NCBI RefSeq assembly: GCF_012726175.1
Contig: NZ_JAASAD010000018.1
Location: 1 to 64,000, forward strand
Direction: 5' to 3'
Source of the DNA: Micromonospora sp. HNM0581
GTDB lineage: Bacteria > Actinomycetota > Actinomycetes > Mycobacteriales > Micromonosporaceae
DNA length: 64,000 nucleotides
This document shows, in pieces, positions 25,900 to 34,096 of the stretch. A program made the translations under genes and the position numbers. Numbering within the stretch: the stretch's first letter is position 1; every line of letters starts with the position of its first letter. The notes beneath the pieces are model-generated. The model searched no databases. It was not told the origin of the DNA and saw only the letters and a program-made list of their open reading frames with translations.

Positions 25900-25930
25900 C
25901 TGACCGGCAGCTACCTGCGGTGCCGGTCAG
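25900..25930 (-). terminator. Stem-loop ending the DUF2277 gene
   Basis: CTGACCGGCA and TGCCGGTCAG pair perfectly over 10 bp with an 11-base loop. The stop codon of the minus-strand DUF2277 gene lies within the stem, so the hairpin ends that transcript and immediately borders the IS remnant. Confidence 0.6.
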
Positions 25931-26214
25931 CGCGGGGCGATCGATGGAGACCCGTACCGTTCGGCCGCGCGCGCCTTCGCCTTGGCCGCCTCCACGTCGC
26001 GGTCACGGGGAGGCGCCTTCGTGACGAGGCTGTCCAGTAGTGTCCGGGTGGCCGCCGTGACGGCGCGGACCGCCTCACCGAACGCCTCCTCGTTGGCCGC
26101 CGAGGGCCGCGTCGCGCCGCTGACCTTGCGCACGTACTGGAGGGCGGCGGCTTCGATCTCATCGTCGGTCACCGTCGGTTCGAAGTTGTGAAGCACGCGG
26201 ATGTTTCTGCACAT
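25927..26214 (-). CDS. DUF2277 domain protein
   Basis: The 95-residue protein matches the DUF2277 family along its length: MCRNIRVLHNFEPTVTDDEI, AALQYVRKVSGATRPSAANE and a charged C-terminus with AAKAKARAAERYG. The ATG at MCRN is the family start even though the reading frame stays open further upstream. The function is unknown. It is a common single gene in actinobacteria and lies inside the IS-flanked cassette. Confidence 0.92.
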   Translation of the reverse strand: MCRNIRVLHNFEPTVTDDEIEAAALQYVRKVSGATRPSAANEEAFGEAVRAVTAATRTLLDSLVTKAPPRDRDVEAAKAKARAAERYGSPSIAPR

Positions 26215-26560
26215 GTCCCTACCATGCCACGCAGCTCCGTCTGGCAGGCACGCCGAGCCGGCTACCACCCGAGGCGAACCACTCGAGGAGGAAACCGCGT
26301 CGGCTCGGCGGAGCGGGTAGTCCCGAGACCTCTGCGGCCAGGCACACCCGATCAGGTACGTCCGGAGCCTCCAGTCGCGGTCGGCGATTTCTGAAGATTC
26401 CTCTCCCGGTGGCTTCTCGCGCACTCGCGGTCCGTGGGCGTACATAGACATAGAGCTATTACTTCGGTAGCTTCACCTCTCGATGGCTGCCGTCGCCGAG
26501 CGGCATTAAGACGGCTTCGAGAGCACCGGAAACGGTTGCTGAACAGGGGGAGTCGGCCGG
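26215..26560. other. Intergenic region between DUF2277 and the protease gene
   Basis: These 346 bases separate two divergent genes and hold no convincing coding region. A perfect 10-bp inverted repeat (CGCCGAGCCG at 26251, CGGCTCGGCG at 26301) encloses 40 bases. A less GC-rich stretch near 26450-26480 (CATAGACATAGAGCTATTAC) is the likely promoter zone of the protease gene, but no element can be fixed with confidence. Confidence 0.4.
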
Positions 26561-27664
26561 ATGGATTCGTCAAGCAAAATCCGTTGCCCGAGAAGCCTGA
26601 GACGCCTGGGGGCCGCCGTACTGGCTGCGGTCGTCGCAATCACCGTACTTACCGCATCCGCAGGCGCTACCGCCGGGGCAAACTCCTCGCCGGCTCGGAT
26701 CAGCGGCTCCGATCTGAGCACCAGCGGCGCGCCTGCCCCGGTGCGGCTGCCGGGTGACAAAGCGGTGCGCAACTACACGCCCACACAATTGAAGTCGTTC
26801 GAGCGCACCGGCGGGGACCCCGAGGTACTGGCGTACTGGACGCCGGAACGGATGAAGGCAGCCAAACCGCTGGATGCCCCCGGAGATGCGGAATGGGTCG
26901 AGAACAAGGCCCGCGCCGTGGCCAGTAAGATGGCTGCCGTCGCGGCGAAGCCGGTGGCCGCCCAGATCCCGCAGATCGTGACCAATGCTCCGCCACCGGT
27001 GACGAACTTCTCGATCACCAACGGCAAGTTGTTCATCGGTGGCTATGAAAGTGGCTCGTGGTGCTCGGCGTCAGCCATCAACACCTCGTCCAAGCGAGTG
27101 CTGATCACCGCTGGTCACTGTGTCCATGACGGACAGGGCGGCAGCTGGCTGCAGAACCTCGTCTTCGTGCCGGGATACAACGCCTTCAACACCGACCACG
27201 ACCCGGTCGGCCGCTTCCAGGCGTACTGGCTGCGGACCTTCAACGAATGGATCAACAACAGCAACCTCAACCGGGACGTCGGCTTCGTGACCACCTACTC
27301 CGGCGGCGACTGGAACACGACAGTCGTCAACACCATCGGCGGGCACGGCCTGGTCTACAACGGCGGCACCGAGTTTGACACGTCAATCTTCGGATATCCG
27401 GGCAACCGTGACGGCGGCAACGTCATGTGGGCTTGCTGGGGCACTGCCACCGACAACAGCATCTGGGACAACAAATCCAAAATCACCTGCAACTTCGGCG
27501 GGGGCTCCTCGGGCGGACCGTGGACCTGGAACTACGACAACGCCAGCGGACTCGGCTCGGTCCGCTCGGTCATGTCCACGGTGAACAGCGAAGGCGTCAA
27601 CAAGGGGCCGTACTTCGACCAGGCTGTCGTCGACGCGATGAACGCCGCCAACGCTGATTGGTAG
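26561..27664 (+). CDS. Secreted trypsin-like (chymotrypsin-fold) serine protease
   Basis: A signal peptide (LGAAVLAAVVAITVLTASAG) precedes a propeptide-like region of about 110 residues and a chymotrypsin-fold domain. The triad is H186 in ITAGHCVHDG, D239 in NRDVGFVTTY, and S317 in GGGSSGGPW. GSWCSASAI matches the beta-strand before the His loop. The fold resembles V8/streptogrisin-type secreted peptidases. The ATG follows AGGGGGAG. It is in a cassette with a lipoprotein gene that starts 10 bases later. Confidence 0.93.
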   Translation: MDSSSKIRCPRSLRRLGAAVLAAVVAITVLTASAGATAGANSSPARISGSDLSTSGAPAPVRLPGDKAVRNYTPTQLKSFERTGGDPEVLAYWTPERMKAAKPLDAPGDAEWVENKARAVASKMAAVAAKPVAAQIPQIVTNAPPPVTNFSITNGKLFIGGYESGSWCSASAINTSSKRVLITAGHCVHDGQGGSWLQNLVFVPGYNAFNTDHDPVGRFQAYWLRTFNEWINNSNLNRDVGFVTTYSGGDWNTTVVNTIGGHGLVYNGGTEFDTSIFGYPGNRDGGNVMWACWGTATDNSIWDNKSKITCNFGGGSSGGPWTWNYDNASGLGSVRSVMSTVNSEGVNKGPYFDQAVVDAMNAANADW

Positions 27665-27673
27665 GTTGAACTC

Positions 27674-28099
27674 ATGAGAATGCGGCCACCACTTCCACTG
27701 GCTGCCTGGCTGCTGGCTGTGGTGGCCGCACTGAGCGCCTGCGGCTCCACAGCCGAGCCCGGCAGCGACACGTCAGGCGTCCGAGCACCGACCGGACCAA
27801 CACGGCCGGAAGCGTTACCGACCCGGAGCGACCTAATCGACGCGCAGGTTGTTCAGTGGCGCCATTGGCGCAGTGTTGACGATCGAACCCTCGAGGTCAC
27901 CGTGACGGCCGGACCCGCCGACTGTTACGGCGCCGAGCCGGAAGTGACAGAAAGCGAAACGGCGGTGCGTCTCCGGATCCGCGTCGGACTGCTACCCGAG
28001 GCAGCCGGTAGGGAGTGCCCAGCAATCGCCAAGAAATCGGTGGTCCCGGTGCGACTCACCTCCGCCCTGGGCAACCGCAAGGTCGAACCTCTCAGCTGA
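27674..28099 (+). CDS. Small lipoprotein following the protease
   Basis: The signal sequence PLAAWLLAVVAALSAC ends in a lipobox (LSAC, lipid-modified C23). The mature part of about 118 residues contains two cysteines (DCYG, ECPA) that may pair, and VVQWRHWRSVDDRTLEVTVT. It resembles small secreted actinobacterial lipoproteins of unknown function. The ten-base spacing after the protease suggests one transcript, so it could anchor, chaperone or inhibit the protease. That role is inference. Confidence 0.8.
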   Translation: MRMRPPLPLAAWLLAVVAALSACGSTAEPGSDTSGVRAPTGPTRPEALPTRSDLIDAQVVQWRHWRSVDDRTLEVTVTAGPADCYGAEPEVTESETAVRLRIRVGLLPEAAGRECPAIAKKSVVPVRLTSALGNRKVEPLS

Positions 28100-28320
28100 C
28101 GCCAGCTCGGCAGACGAACAGCCGCCGCCTGCGGGAACTGGCCGACCACGTCGAGGACGATTTTCGACAGCGCCGCCGCAGCCGGTCGTGCCCGTGACGA
28201 CGACCCTCCGCACGCGTTTGCCGTCCTCACGGGTGAGAGAGTGGTGGCGTCGGCGCGGTCGAGCGGCCGATGATCGTCGTGGTGCTCCCAGATCCGGCAC
28301 GTCCGGTGGGGATTGTACTA
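28100..28320. other. Non-coding segment between lipoprotein and IS5 right copy
   Basis: About 220 bases without a supported gene. Reading frames continue into the IS element on the minus strand, but the predicted peptide is not protein-like. Confidence 0.4.
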
Positions 28321-28395
28321 AGGGGTCGCGCAGATTGGTGGTGATCATCGGCGGCGGGTGGGGCGAGTGTCCCACCGGTAGGTGGTCCATGCTCG
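28321..28395 (-). repeat. 75-bp IS end, right arm of inverted pair
   Basis: This is the exact reverse complement of 25823-25897. The outward sequence of the two copies differs immediately (AAC after the left copy, TAG after the right in the same reading direction), which fixes the element boundary at GACCCCT. Confidence 0.9.
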
Positions 28396-28795
28396 ATGAA
28401 CATTTCATTCCCTGCTTGCCCCGGTCGGCCGGTGACCGTCCGGCGCAGTCGCCTCCGCCGGGCGCTTTGGTGATACAGCCGTCTACGGCGATGTCGTCCA
28501 GGACCAGGCCGACGAACCGGTCGTAGGCGTCCACCGCGATCTGCTCGAGCTGGGCGAACACCCCGAGGCGGATCCACTCGTCACGACGGCCGTGGATCGT
28601 GGCGGCCGAGCAGGTGGCATCGGCGATCGCCTCGTAGGAACAACCGAACCGCAGCACCTGAATCAGCTTGTCGAACACGATCCGGTCACCGACCCGCCTG
28701 CGGTGGCAGCCCAACGGATGCGTCGGGGCGTATGTCGGCCGGTCAGGCAGCAGCGCGGTGAACTGGACCCACTAGTGGCTCGATCAGCCATGCTG
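28321..28795 (-). pseudogene. IS5-family transposase, frameshifted and internally deleted (right copy)
   Basis: Read on the minus strand, the N-terminal part is clear: WLIEPLV, a one-base frameshift near 28772, VQFTALLPDRPTYAPTHPLG, then RIVFDKLIQVLRFGCSYEAI and VLDDIAVDGCITKAPGGGD. After KQGMK the sequence jumps to the C-terminal end RAWTTYRWDTRPTRRR at about 28395, so most of the catalytic domain is missing. It cannot encode an active transposase. Confidence 0.82.
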
Positions 28796-28800
28796 GGATA

Positions 28801-28867
28801 GCAGGCACAGGATCTCCCGGTGATCACGAGGCGTAAGCACCTTCATGATCACGGATCCTGTGCCTGC
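28801..28867. repeat. Nested inverted repeats upstream of IS5 right copy
   Basis: GCAGGCACAGGATC (28801-28814) and GATCCTGTGCCTGC (28854-28867) pair perfectly over 14 bp. Inside them GTGATCA (28820) pairs with TGATCAC (28846). They lie just before the transposase start and may be a terminal or subterminal part of the IS. Confidence 0.65.
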
Positions 28868-28967
28868 ACTCGTTCAGGCACGCCCTTCCAGCCTCACCAT
28901 TCTGCGCGGGCTCTAAGCTATCTCATGATGTCCCCGCAAGCGGCCGAGACTCGGCAGGCGCACTCTC

Positions 28968-29372
28968 CGGATCACGATATCTTACACCTACGGGATGGCC
29001 GGCCCGGTTGCGGTGCCGGTGCACAATGCGGCCGGGTGCCTGGACTGAGAGGTTGAGTACCCAGTCCGTGACCCGGCTACCGGAAACTTCGTTACGGACA
29101 TCGACAGCATCGAAAATGGTGAGCTATGGGAACTCAAAAGTGGGATTCCATACTGGGCGGACGAGGATTGGTTGCAGAAAGAGTTGGACGGGAAGTTTGT
29201 GAAGTACCTGCGCGCTCGGGAGATTCTACCGGTCGATTACCGTAGTGCCCTTATCGGATTTCGCTTCACCAACCCGAGGATCGATTCCAGCAGGCGTAGC
29301 GTCCTTACTGAGCGGTTAAAGAACCTGGCCGAGCATGCCGGAGTTCGATGGAAGGTTGAGTTTGCAACATGA
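28968..29372 (+). pseudogene. Broken polymorphic-toxin C-terminal tip (HINT-junction plus nuclease-like domain)
   Basis: The frame reads TYGMAGPVAVPVHNAAG, resembling the VHN end of HINT/pre-toxin regions, then a single in-frame TGA at 29046. After that come YPVRDPATGNFVTDIDSIEN, GELWELKSG and a charged helical end. D..(x)..ExK in IDSIENGELWELK is compatible with a PD-(D/E)xK nuclease fold. No start or export domain remains. The stop overlaps the next gene by ATGA, the layout of toxin-immunity pairs. The domain assignment is by eye. Confidence 0.6.
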
Positions 29373-29731
29373 GTTACACATTCCAAACCGTCGATATTGT
29401 GGTGTGGAGCCCTGCCCTCCGTGTCGGAATGCTCTACCTTGGTCAGGTCGATCTAGTCGCGGGCCTTGCCGAGGTTTCGTCCGGCCTGACGCCGCGAGAG
29501 GATGGTACGTGCGACCTTGATGTGGAGGTCTTCGCATCCTTTGTGAAGCAGCTATGGCGATTCTACGCTGAGGGTCGTCACGTCGCTTTATCGCGTCTGC
29601 TGCACGGGGTCTTGTTGATTTCCCTGGCACTCCTCAAGCGTGCGGGAGGCCCTCCGCTATCCGCTGGAGGCGGGGTGCTCGAGGCTATTCTGACCGAGGC
29701 GGCCGCCTTGGAACCTACGATGGGAACCTGA
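29369..29731 (+). CDS. Probable immunity protein (DUF6086-like)
   Basis: The 120-residue soluble protein starts MSYTFQTVDIVVWSPALRVG and has CDLDVEVFASFVKQLWRFYA and LLHGVLLISLALLKRAGGPP. This pattern fits the DUF6086 family, which I recall beside polymorphic toxins. It starts within the stop of the toxin remnant. It uses less GC-rich codons than its neighbours, a sign of transfer. If the assignment is right, it would neutralise a nuclease effector from kin. Confidence 0.6.
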   Translation: MSYTFQTVDIVVWSPALRVGMLYLGQVDLVAGLAEVSSGLTPREDGTCDLDVEVFASFVKQLWRFYAEGRHVALSRLLHGVLLISLALLKRAGGPPLSAGGGVLEAILTEAAALEPTMGT

Positions 29732-30188
29732 CAATCCCGATTCTCGGGACTGGGGGCCTAGCCTAGCCCAAGGCGGCATCATGGCTGCCTTCTACTACGA
29801 CAACCGAGTCCTCGGTGGCGACCCATACTGGGTGGAAGCCAGCAGTTAAGTCCGTAACGTAGAAGTATCAACGTGGCGGAGTGTCGGCGGCACTTAATGA
29901 TCACCTTCGAGTGGAGAAACAGCTTCTCGTCGGTCATCTGCAACCCTTCTGTCGCGAAGCTCGTGCATTCGATTTCGGAATGCATTTTTCCTGTCGAGAA
30001 GCAGGCGACAACGCCGTACAGTATCCGGCTGGATCATCGGAGACGAGGGTCGCGCCCACGACAACGCCCGACTCAGAGGATGCCCCGAAAGCAACCGGCG
30101 ATCAATAGAAACAGAACCGCCGACCCTGCGGATACGAGGGCCGGCGCGTTCAAGTGTGTGATTTCTTCAGTTGTACGACCCCTCCCCG
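29732..30188. other. Low-complexity gap with decayed sequence
   Basis: About 457 bases of lower GC without a supported gene. A short frame at 29780-29848 (FYYDNRVLGGDPYWVEASS) looks protein-like but is isolated and may be debris of another immunity or toxin gene. Confidence 0.35.
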
Positions 30189-31031
30189 TCAGTGGTCTCG
30201 GCGCTTCACGACCAGCACCGAGACGATCATCGCCACGACCGCCCAGACGGCGTAGACGGTCCACCCGCCGGAAGTCGTCCACGGGTACGGCTGGTTGCCG
30301 AACTCGATGTCGGCGATACGCAGCCAGGCTCGGTACGGTGTCATGTGGCCGAGCACGGCCGTCGCGTACAGCCGCTCGCTCAGGGCGAGGGGCAGCAGCA
30401 TGAAGCTGAGCACAAAAGTCGTCAGCGTGCCGATGCTGTGCTTGACGAGCACGCCGATCGCCATGGCGACCAACGCGGTCAGCGGCGCCATCAGTACCGA
30501 GGCGAGCAGCCGCTCCGGCACCCCTGGATCGGTGATCGACAGCCCCACGTCCTTGCCGTCGAGGATCGCCTGGGTCACGAAGAAGGAACCGCCGACGACC
30601 ACCAGAGCGTAGGCCGACGACACCGCCGTGACCACCACGAGCTTCGCCGCCATCACCGCGCCCCGGGCCGGCACCGCCACGAAGGTGGAGCGGATCAGAC
30701 CGGTGTTGTACTCGCTGATCACGATGTTCGCGCCGATGGCACCGAGCGACAGCATGAGGGCGACGCAGGAAGCGGTAGTGAAGGCGTCGAACATCGCGTA
30801 CTTGCTGAAGTCGGCACGGGCGTCGGCCGAGAATTTCTCCAGATTGGCGTAGTCACCGTACGCCGAATAGCAGTTGAAGACGAAAATCGCCAACGCGCTT
30901 AACAGCAGGGTCCAGGCGGTCGAGCGGAGCGACCACAATTTCAGCCACTCGGAGGCAACGAGATCACGGAAATCGGCCTTGATTTCTTTTCGTACGGGCG
31001 CGGCCGTCACCTCGGTCCTCGTCTCCGTCAT
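30189..31031 (-). CDS. ABC-2-type transporter permease
   Basis: The 280-residue protein has about six membrane spans. After an N-terminal cytoplasmic segment with FRDLVASEWLKLWSLRSTAW comes the first span. NIVISEYNTGLIRSTFVAVP and PARGAVMAAKLVVVTAVSSA are typical of ABC-2 exporter permeases with the VISEY..GLIRST motif. It forms an exporter with the ATPase encoded just upstream, whose stop overlaps this start (ATGA). The transported substrate is unknown; such pairs often handle antibiotics or peptides. Confidence 0.92.
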   Translation of the reverse strand: MTETRTEVTAAPVRKEIKADFRDLVASEWLKLWSLRSTAWTLLLSALAIFVFNCYSAYGDYANLEKFSADARADFSKYAMFDAFTTASCVALMLSLGAIGANIVISEYNTGLIRSTFVAVPARGAVMAAKLVVVTAVSSAYALVVVGGSFFVTQAILDGKDVGLSITDPGVPERLLASVLMAPLTALVAMAIGVLVKHSIGTLTTFVLSFMLLPLALSERLYATAVLGHMTPYRAWLRIADIEFGNQPYPWTTSGGWTVYAVWAVVAMIVSVLVVKRRDH

Positions 31032-31939
31032 CGCTTCTCCCCGGCCTGATATTCGATGCTGTCGCCCGTCATTTTCATGAACGCCTCTTCCAGCGAGGCG
31101 ACGCGAGGGGTCAGCTCGTGCAGCGGTATGAATTTCGCGAAGGCGAGTTCACCGATCGCACCGGCGTTCATCCCGGTCACGGACAGGGCCCCGTCCTTCT
31201 GTGCCGTCACTCCGGCTCCGGCCTCGACTAGCGCGCCGGTCAGCGCCGCGGGGTCGGGGGTCCGCACGGACACCGACGGCATGGTGCCTCGGGTGGCGAA
31301 CTCCGCCAGCGTCTCGGCGGCGATCAACCGGCCCCGGCCCACGACGATCAGGTCGCCTGCGGTGTGCTCCATCTCCGACATGAGGTGGCTGGAGACGAAG
31401 ACCGTGCGGCCTTCCGCGGCCAGGCGATGGAAGAGGCCACGTACCCACTTCACGCCCTCGGGGTCGAGGCCGTTGAGCGGCTCGTCGAACAGCAGCACCG
31501 GCGGGTCGCCGAGCAGGGTCGAGGCGATCCCGAGGCGCTGCTTCATGCCCAGCGAGTAGTTCTGCACCCGCCGCTTCGCGACGTCCGCGAGCCCCACCTC
31601 CGCCAGGACGCGGAGCACCCGTGACCTGCCGATGCGGTTGCTCCGGGCCAGCGCGGCCAGATGGTCATACCCCGTGCGCCCGCCGTGCACGTCACGAGCG
31701 TCCAGCAAGGCGCCGACGTACCGCAGACCCCGGGGATGGGAGGCGAAGGGACTACCGTCGATGACGACTGTCCCGCGGGTCGGGGAACTCAGGCCCACGA
31801 GCATGCTCAGCGTGGTTGTCTTGCCCGCGCCGTTGGGACCGAGGAATCCGGTCACCCGCCCGGGCCGCACCGTGAAGGTCAGATCGTCGACGGCCATGGT
31901 CTCCCCGTAACGCTTTGTCAATTGCTCCACTTCGATCAC
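31028..31939 (-). CDS. ABC transporter ATP-binding protein
   Basis: The 303-residue ATPase has Walker A GFLGPNGAGKTTTLSM, signature YSLGMKQRLGIASTLL, Walker B PVLLFDEPLNGLDPEG and the switch SSHLMSEMEHTAG, followed by a C-terminal accessory domain. The GTG at 31939 is preceded by GAGGA at 8 bases. An ATG three codons further upstream has its GAGG directly adjacent and is less likely. It is divergent from a sensor kinase/response regulator pair. Confidence 0.95.
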   Translation of the reverse strand: MIEVEQLTKRYGETMAVDDLTFTVRPGRVTGFLGPNGAGKTTTLSMLVGLSSPTRGTVVIDGSPFASHPRGLRYVGALLDARDVHGGRTGYDHLAALARSNRIGRSRVLRVLAEVGLADVAKRRVQNYSLGMKQRLGIASTLLGDPPVLLFDEPLNGLDPEGVKWVRGLFHRLAAEGRTVFVSSHLMSEMEHTAGDLIVVGRGRLIAAETLAEFATRGTMPSVSVRTPDPAALTGALVEAGAGVTAQKDGALSVTGMNAGAIGELAFAKFIPLHELTPRVASLEEAFMKMTGDSIEYQAGEKR

Positions 31940-32012
31940 GAGAACCATCCTCACGGTCCGAACGATCGCGCGCATCCGTCCGGGGCTGACACTTCGGCGG
32001 CCCGGATGTCAC

Positions 32013-32032
32013 CCACGGTTGTACAACCGTGG
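32013..32032. promoter_or_regulatory. 20-bp perfect palindrome between ABC exporter and two-component genes
   Basis: CCACGGTTGTACAACCGTGG is a perfect 20-bp palindrome midway between the two divergent operons, 41 bases before the sensor kinase start and 74 before the ATPase start. Its position and symmetry suit a dimeric regulator, most simply the response regulator encoded here. Binding is inference. Confidence 0.65.
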
Positions 32033-32072
32033 ACCGATGCACCGGTGAATTCCCGCGACTAAATTCTGAGCT

Positions 32073-33215
32073 GTGCATGTGGCGCCGTACATCACCTTCA
32101 CCGGCTGGCTGGCCACGGTGTACCCCTGGGCCTGGTTTATCACCGAGCCGCCCGACCAGCGCTGGTCGTCGCTGTTCCCACCGGGTGTCCTCTCCTCGGC
32201 CACCGGCCTGGTGACACTGCCGGTCGCCGCCGCCGCGGCGCTGGCCGGCGGCCTGCTGACGCGGCGATCGCCGCTGCTCGCCATCGCGCTCCTCCTCGGA
32301 AGCATCGCGATCCCCACGCTGGCCTGGCGGCAGCCGGAGATCTGGGCGCCGCAGATCCTCCCGGTCGACATCGCGCTGGCGATCGTCGCAGCCTGGTATC
32401 CCCGTCGGGTGGCGCTGACCGGGGCCGGCCTGGCGCTGGCGGTGCTCGTCGCCTTTCTGGCCGCCCGTTCGATACCGGGCATCGAGGGCGGAACCCCTTC
32501 GGAGCCCGGCATGGCGCTGTCCCTGTGCACGGCGGTTCTGATCGGCACCGTGGCCCGGCAGGCACGGGAGCGGGCCGCCGAGGCTCGCGAGCAGGCCGCC
32601 GCCGAGCTGATCAGCGCGGAACGGCTGCGTATCGCCCGGGACCTGCACGATGTGGTGGCGCACAGTCTGGGGGTCATCACGTTGCAGGCCGGCGCTGCGG
32701 GCCGGATCATGCGGACGCAGCCGGACGCAGCCCGGGAAGCGGTCGGCACCATCGAGAAGGTCGGGCGGGAGACTCTGGCCGGGCTGCGCCGCGCCCTCTC
32801 CGCGCTGCGGGACGTCGAGCCCGGCCCTTTGCTCACCACCGACGTCGACGATCTCCTCACGACCACCCGGGCCGCGGGCATGGACGTCGAGGTGACCCAG
32901 CTCGGGAGGCCCCGGGCGCTGCCTCCGGAGATCGACACGACCGCTTACCGTATCGTCCAGGAGGCCGTCGCCAACGTGATGCGCCATGCCAGCACCGACG
33001 CCTGCCGCGTCCTGATCGACTTTCGTGAGGGTGACTTGTCCGTCGAGGTGGTCGACGACGGCGCCGGTCGCGGGCGACGGTTTGATCCCGGGTTCGGCCT
33101 GATCGGCATGCGGGAGCGGGTCGAGGCGCTGGGCGGCACGCTGGCTACGGGTCCGCGCCCGGAGGGCGGTTTCCGGGTGTCGGCTTACCTTCCGCTGCCC
33201 GGGGGCGAGCGATGA
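32073..33215 (+). CDS. Sensor histidine kinase (NarL/DesK type)
   Basis: Four to five N-terminal membrane spans (to about residue 158) precede a linker helix and the HisKA_3 dimerisation box RIARDLHDVVAHSLGVITLQ with phosphorylated H192. The HATPase part has AVANVMRHAS (N box), VVDDGAGRG (G1) and FGLIGMRERVEALGG. The 380-residue protein fits kinases that sense envelope stress or antibiotics. No clear Shine-Dalgarno precedes the GTG. The response regulator starts within its stop (ATGA). Confidence 0.92.
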   Translation: MHVAPYITFTGWLATVYPWAWFITEPPDQRWSSLFPPGVLSSATGLVTLPVAAAAALAGGLLTRRSPLLAIALLLGSIAIPTLAWRQPEIWAPQILPVDIALAIVAAWYPRRVALTGAGLALAVLVAFLAARSIPGIEGGTPSEPGMALSLCTAVLIGTVARQARERAAEAREQAAAELISAERLRIARDLHDVVAHSLGVITLQAGAAGRIMRTQPDAAREAVGTIEKVGRETLAGLRRALSALRDVEPGPLLTTDVDDLLTTTRAAGMDVEVTQLGRPRALPPEIDTTAYRIVQEAVANVMRHASTDACRVLIDFREGDLSVEVVDDGAGRGRRFDPGFGLIGMRERVEALGGTLATGPRPEGGFRVSAYLPLPGGER

Positions 33216-33868
33216 GCATCGGGATTCTGGTCGTCGACGACCAGCCGCTCGTCCGCTCGGCGGTGCGTATGGTCGTCGCGGAGACCGACGATCTGGTGAT
33301 CGTCGGCGAGGCGGAGACCGGGGAGGAGGCGGTCCGGCTGACCGGCGAGCTGAAACCGGACGTCGTCCTGATGGATCTGCGCATGCCGGGGATGGGCGGT
33401 GTCGAGGCCACCAGGCGCATCACTGGGCAGTCGCCGGAGACCCACGTGCTGGTCCTGACCACCTTCGACGAGGACGATCACGTGTTCGGGGCGTTGCAGG
33501 CCGGTGCCGCCGGTTTCCTGGTCAAGGACATGCCGCTGGACGACATCCTCGATGCGGTCCGGACCGTCGCGCACGGTAACGGCCTACTCGCTCCCAGCGT
33601 CACCCGCCGGTTGATCAGGCACTTTGTCGGCACCCGCACCGCACCTGCCGTCCCGCGCCGGCAGTTGACCGGCATCACCGAGCGCGAGCGCGAGGTGCTC
33701 ACGCTGGTGGGCCGGGGTCTGTCCAACGCGGAGATCGCTGACGAGCTTCTCCTGAGCCACACGACCGTCAAGACGTACGTCACCCGGCTCCTGAGCAAAC
33801 TGGGCACCCGCGACCGGGTCCACCTGGTCATCGCCGCCTATGAGGCCGGCCTGGTCACGGTGGCGTGA
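33212..33868 (+). CDS. NarL/LuxR-type response regulator
   Basis: The receiver has acidic DD at residues about 9-10 (VVDDQPLV), phosphoacceptor D55 in VVLMDLRMPGMGG, and K in FLVKDMPLDDIL. The C-terminal LuxR HTH is LTGITEREREVLTLVGRGLS, then AEIADELLLSHTTVKTYVTR. The 218-residue protein overlaps the kinase gene by ATGA. It is expected to control the divergent ABC exporter, possibly through the nearby palindrome. Confidence 0.95.
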   Translation: MSIGILVVDDQPLVRSAVRMVVAETDDLVIVGEAETGEEAVRLTGELKPDVVLMDLRMPGMGGVEATRRITGQSPETHVLVLTTFDEDDHVFGALQAGAAGFLVKDMPLDDILDAVRTVAHGNGLLAPSVTRRLIRHFVGTRTAPAVPRRQLTGITEREREVLTLVGRGLSNAEIADELLLSHTTVKTYVTRLLSKLGTRDRVHLVIAAYEAGLVTVA

Positions 33869-33964
33869 CGGTGGTGTCGGAACGCCTGGACGGGCCACGG
33901 ACGGTGCGCATGGCGTCGGTGAGGCCGTGCGGGCGGTGTGCCGTGGCGGCGGACGGCGGACGGG
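33869..33964. other. Short gap after response regulator
   Basis: About 96 bases without a supported gene. The frame of the following IS remnant runs in from here. Confidence 0.3.
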
Positions 33965-34096
33965 GTGTTTGCGGAGGTTCCTGAGCAGACGGTGGCCGTG
34001 GCCCGGGCGGCGTTCCGGAAGCCGACGCTGGCCATGCGGGTCCGCGACGAACTCGGCTCTGTCTCACATTCGGTGGTGACGGTGCGTGCCGGTTAG
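33965..34096 (+). mobile_element. IS1182-like transposase N-terminal remnant
   Basis: The short open frame reads FAEVPEQTVAVARAAFRKPT, then LAMRVRDELGSV, resembling the start of IS1182-family transposases (PEET..VARAAFPKG..LRLRDELG). It is cut after 44 codons by unrelated sequence. The family assignment is from memory and is tentative. Confidence 0.55.

Noticed and set aside
29873..30403. A 176-codon plus-strand frame overlapping the ABC permease gene
   Set aside because: It runs antisense into the permease and its sequence is low-complexity Arg/Pro/Ser. No start with Shine-Dalgarno, no known motif.
32073..33868. The two-component pair as a phage or plasmid remnant
   Set aside because: Both proteins are full-length, coupled by ATGA and have all catalytic residues, so they are functional genes of the island rather than debris.
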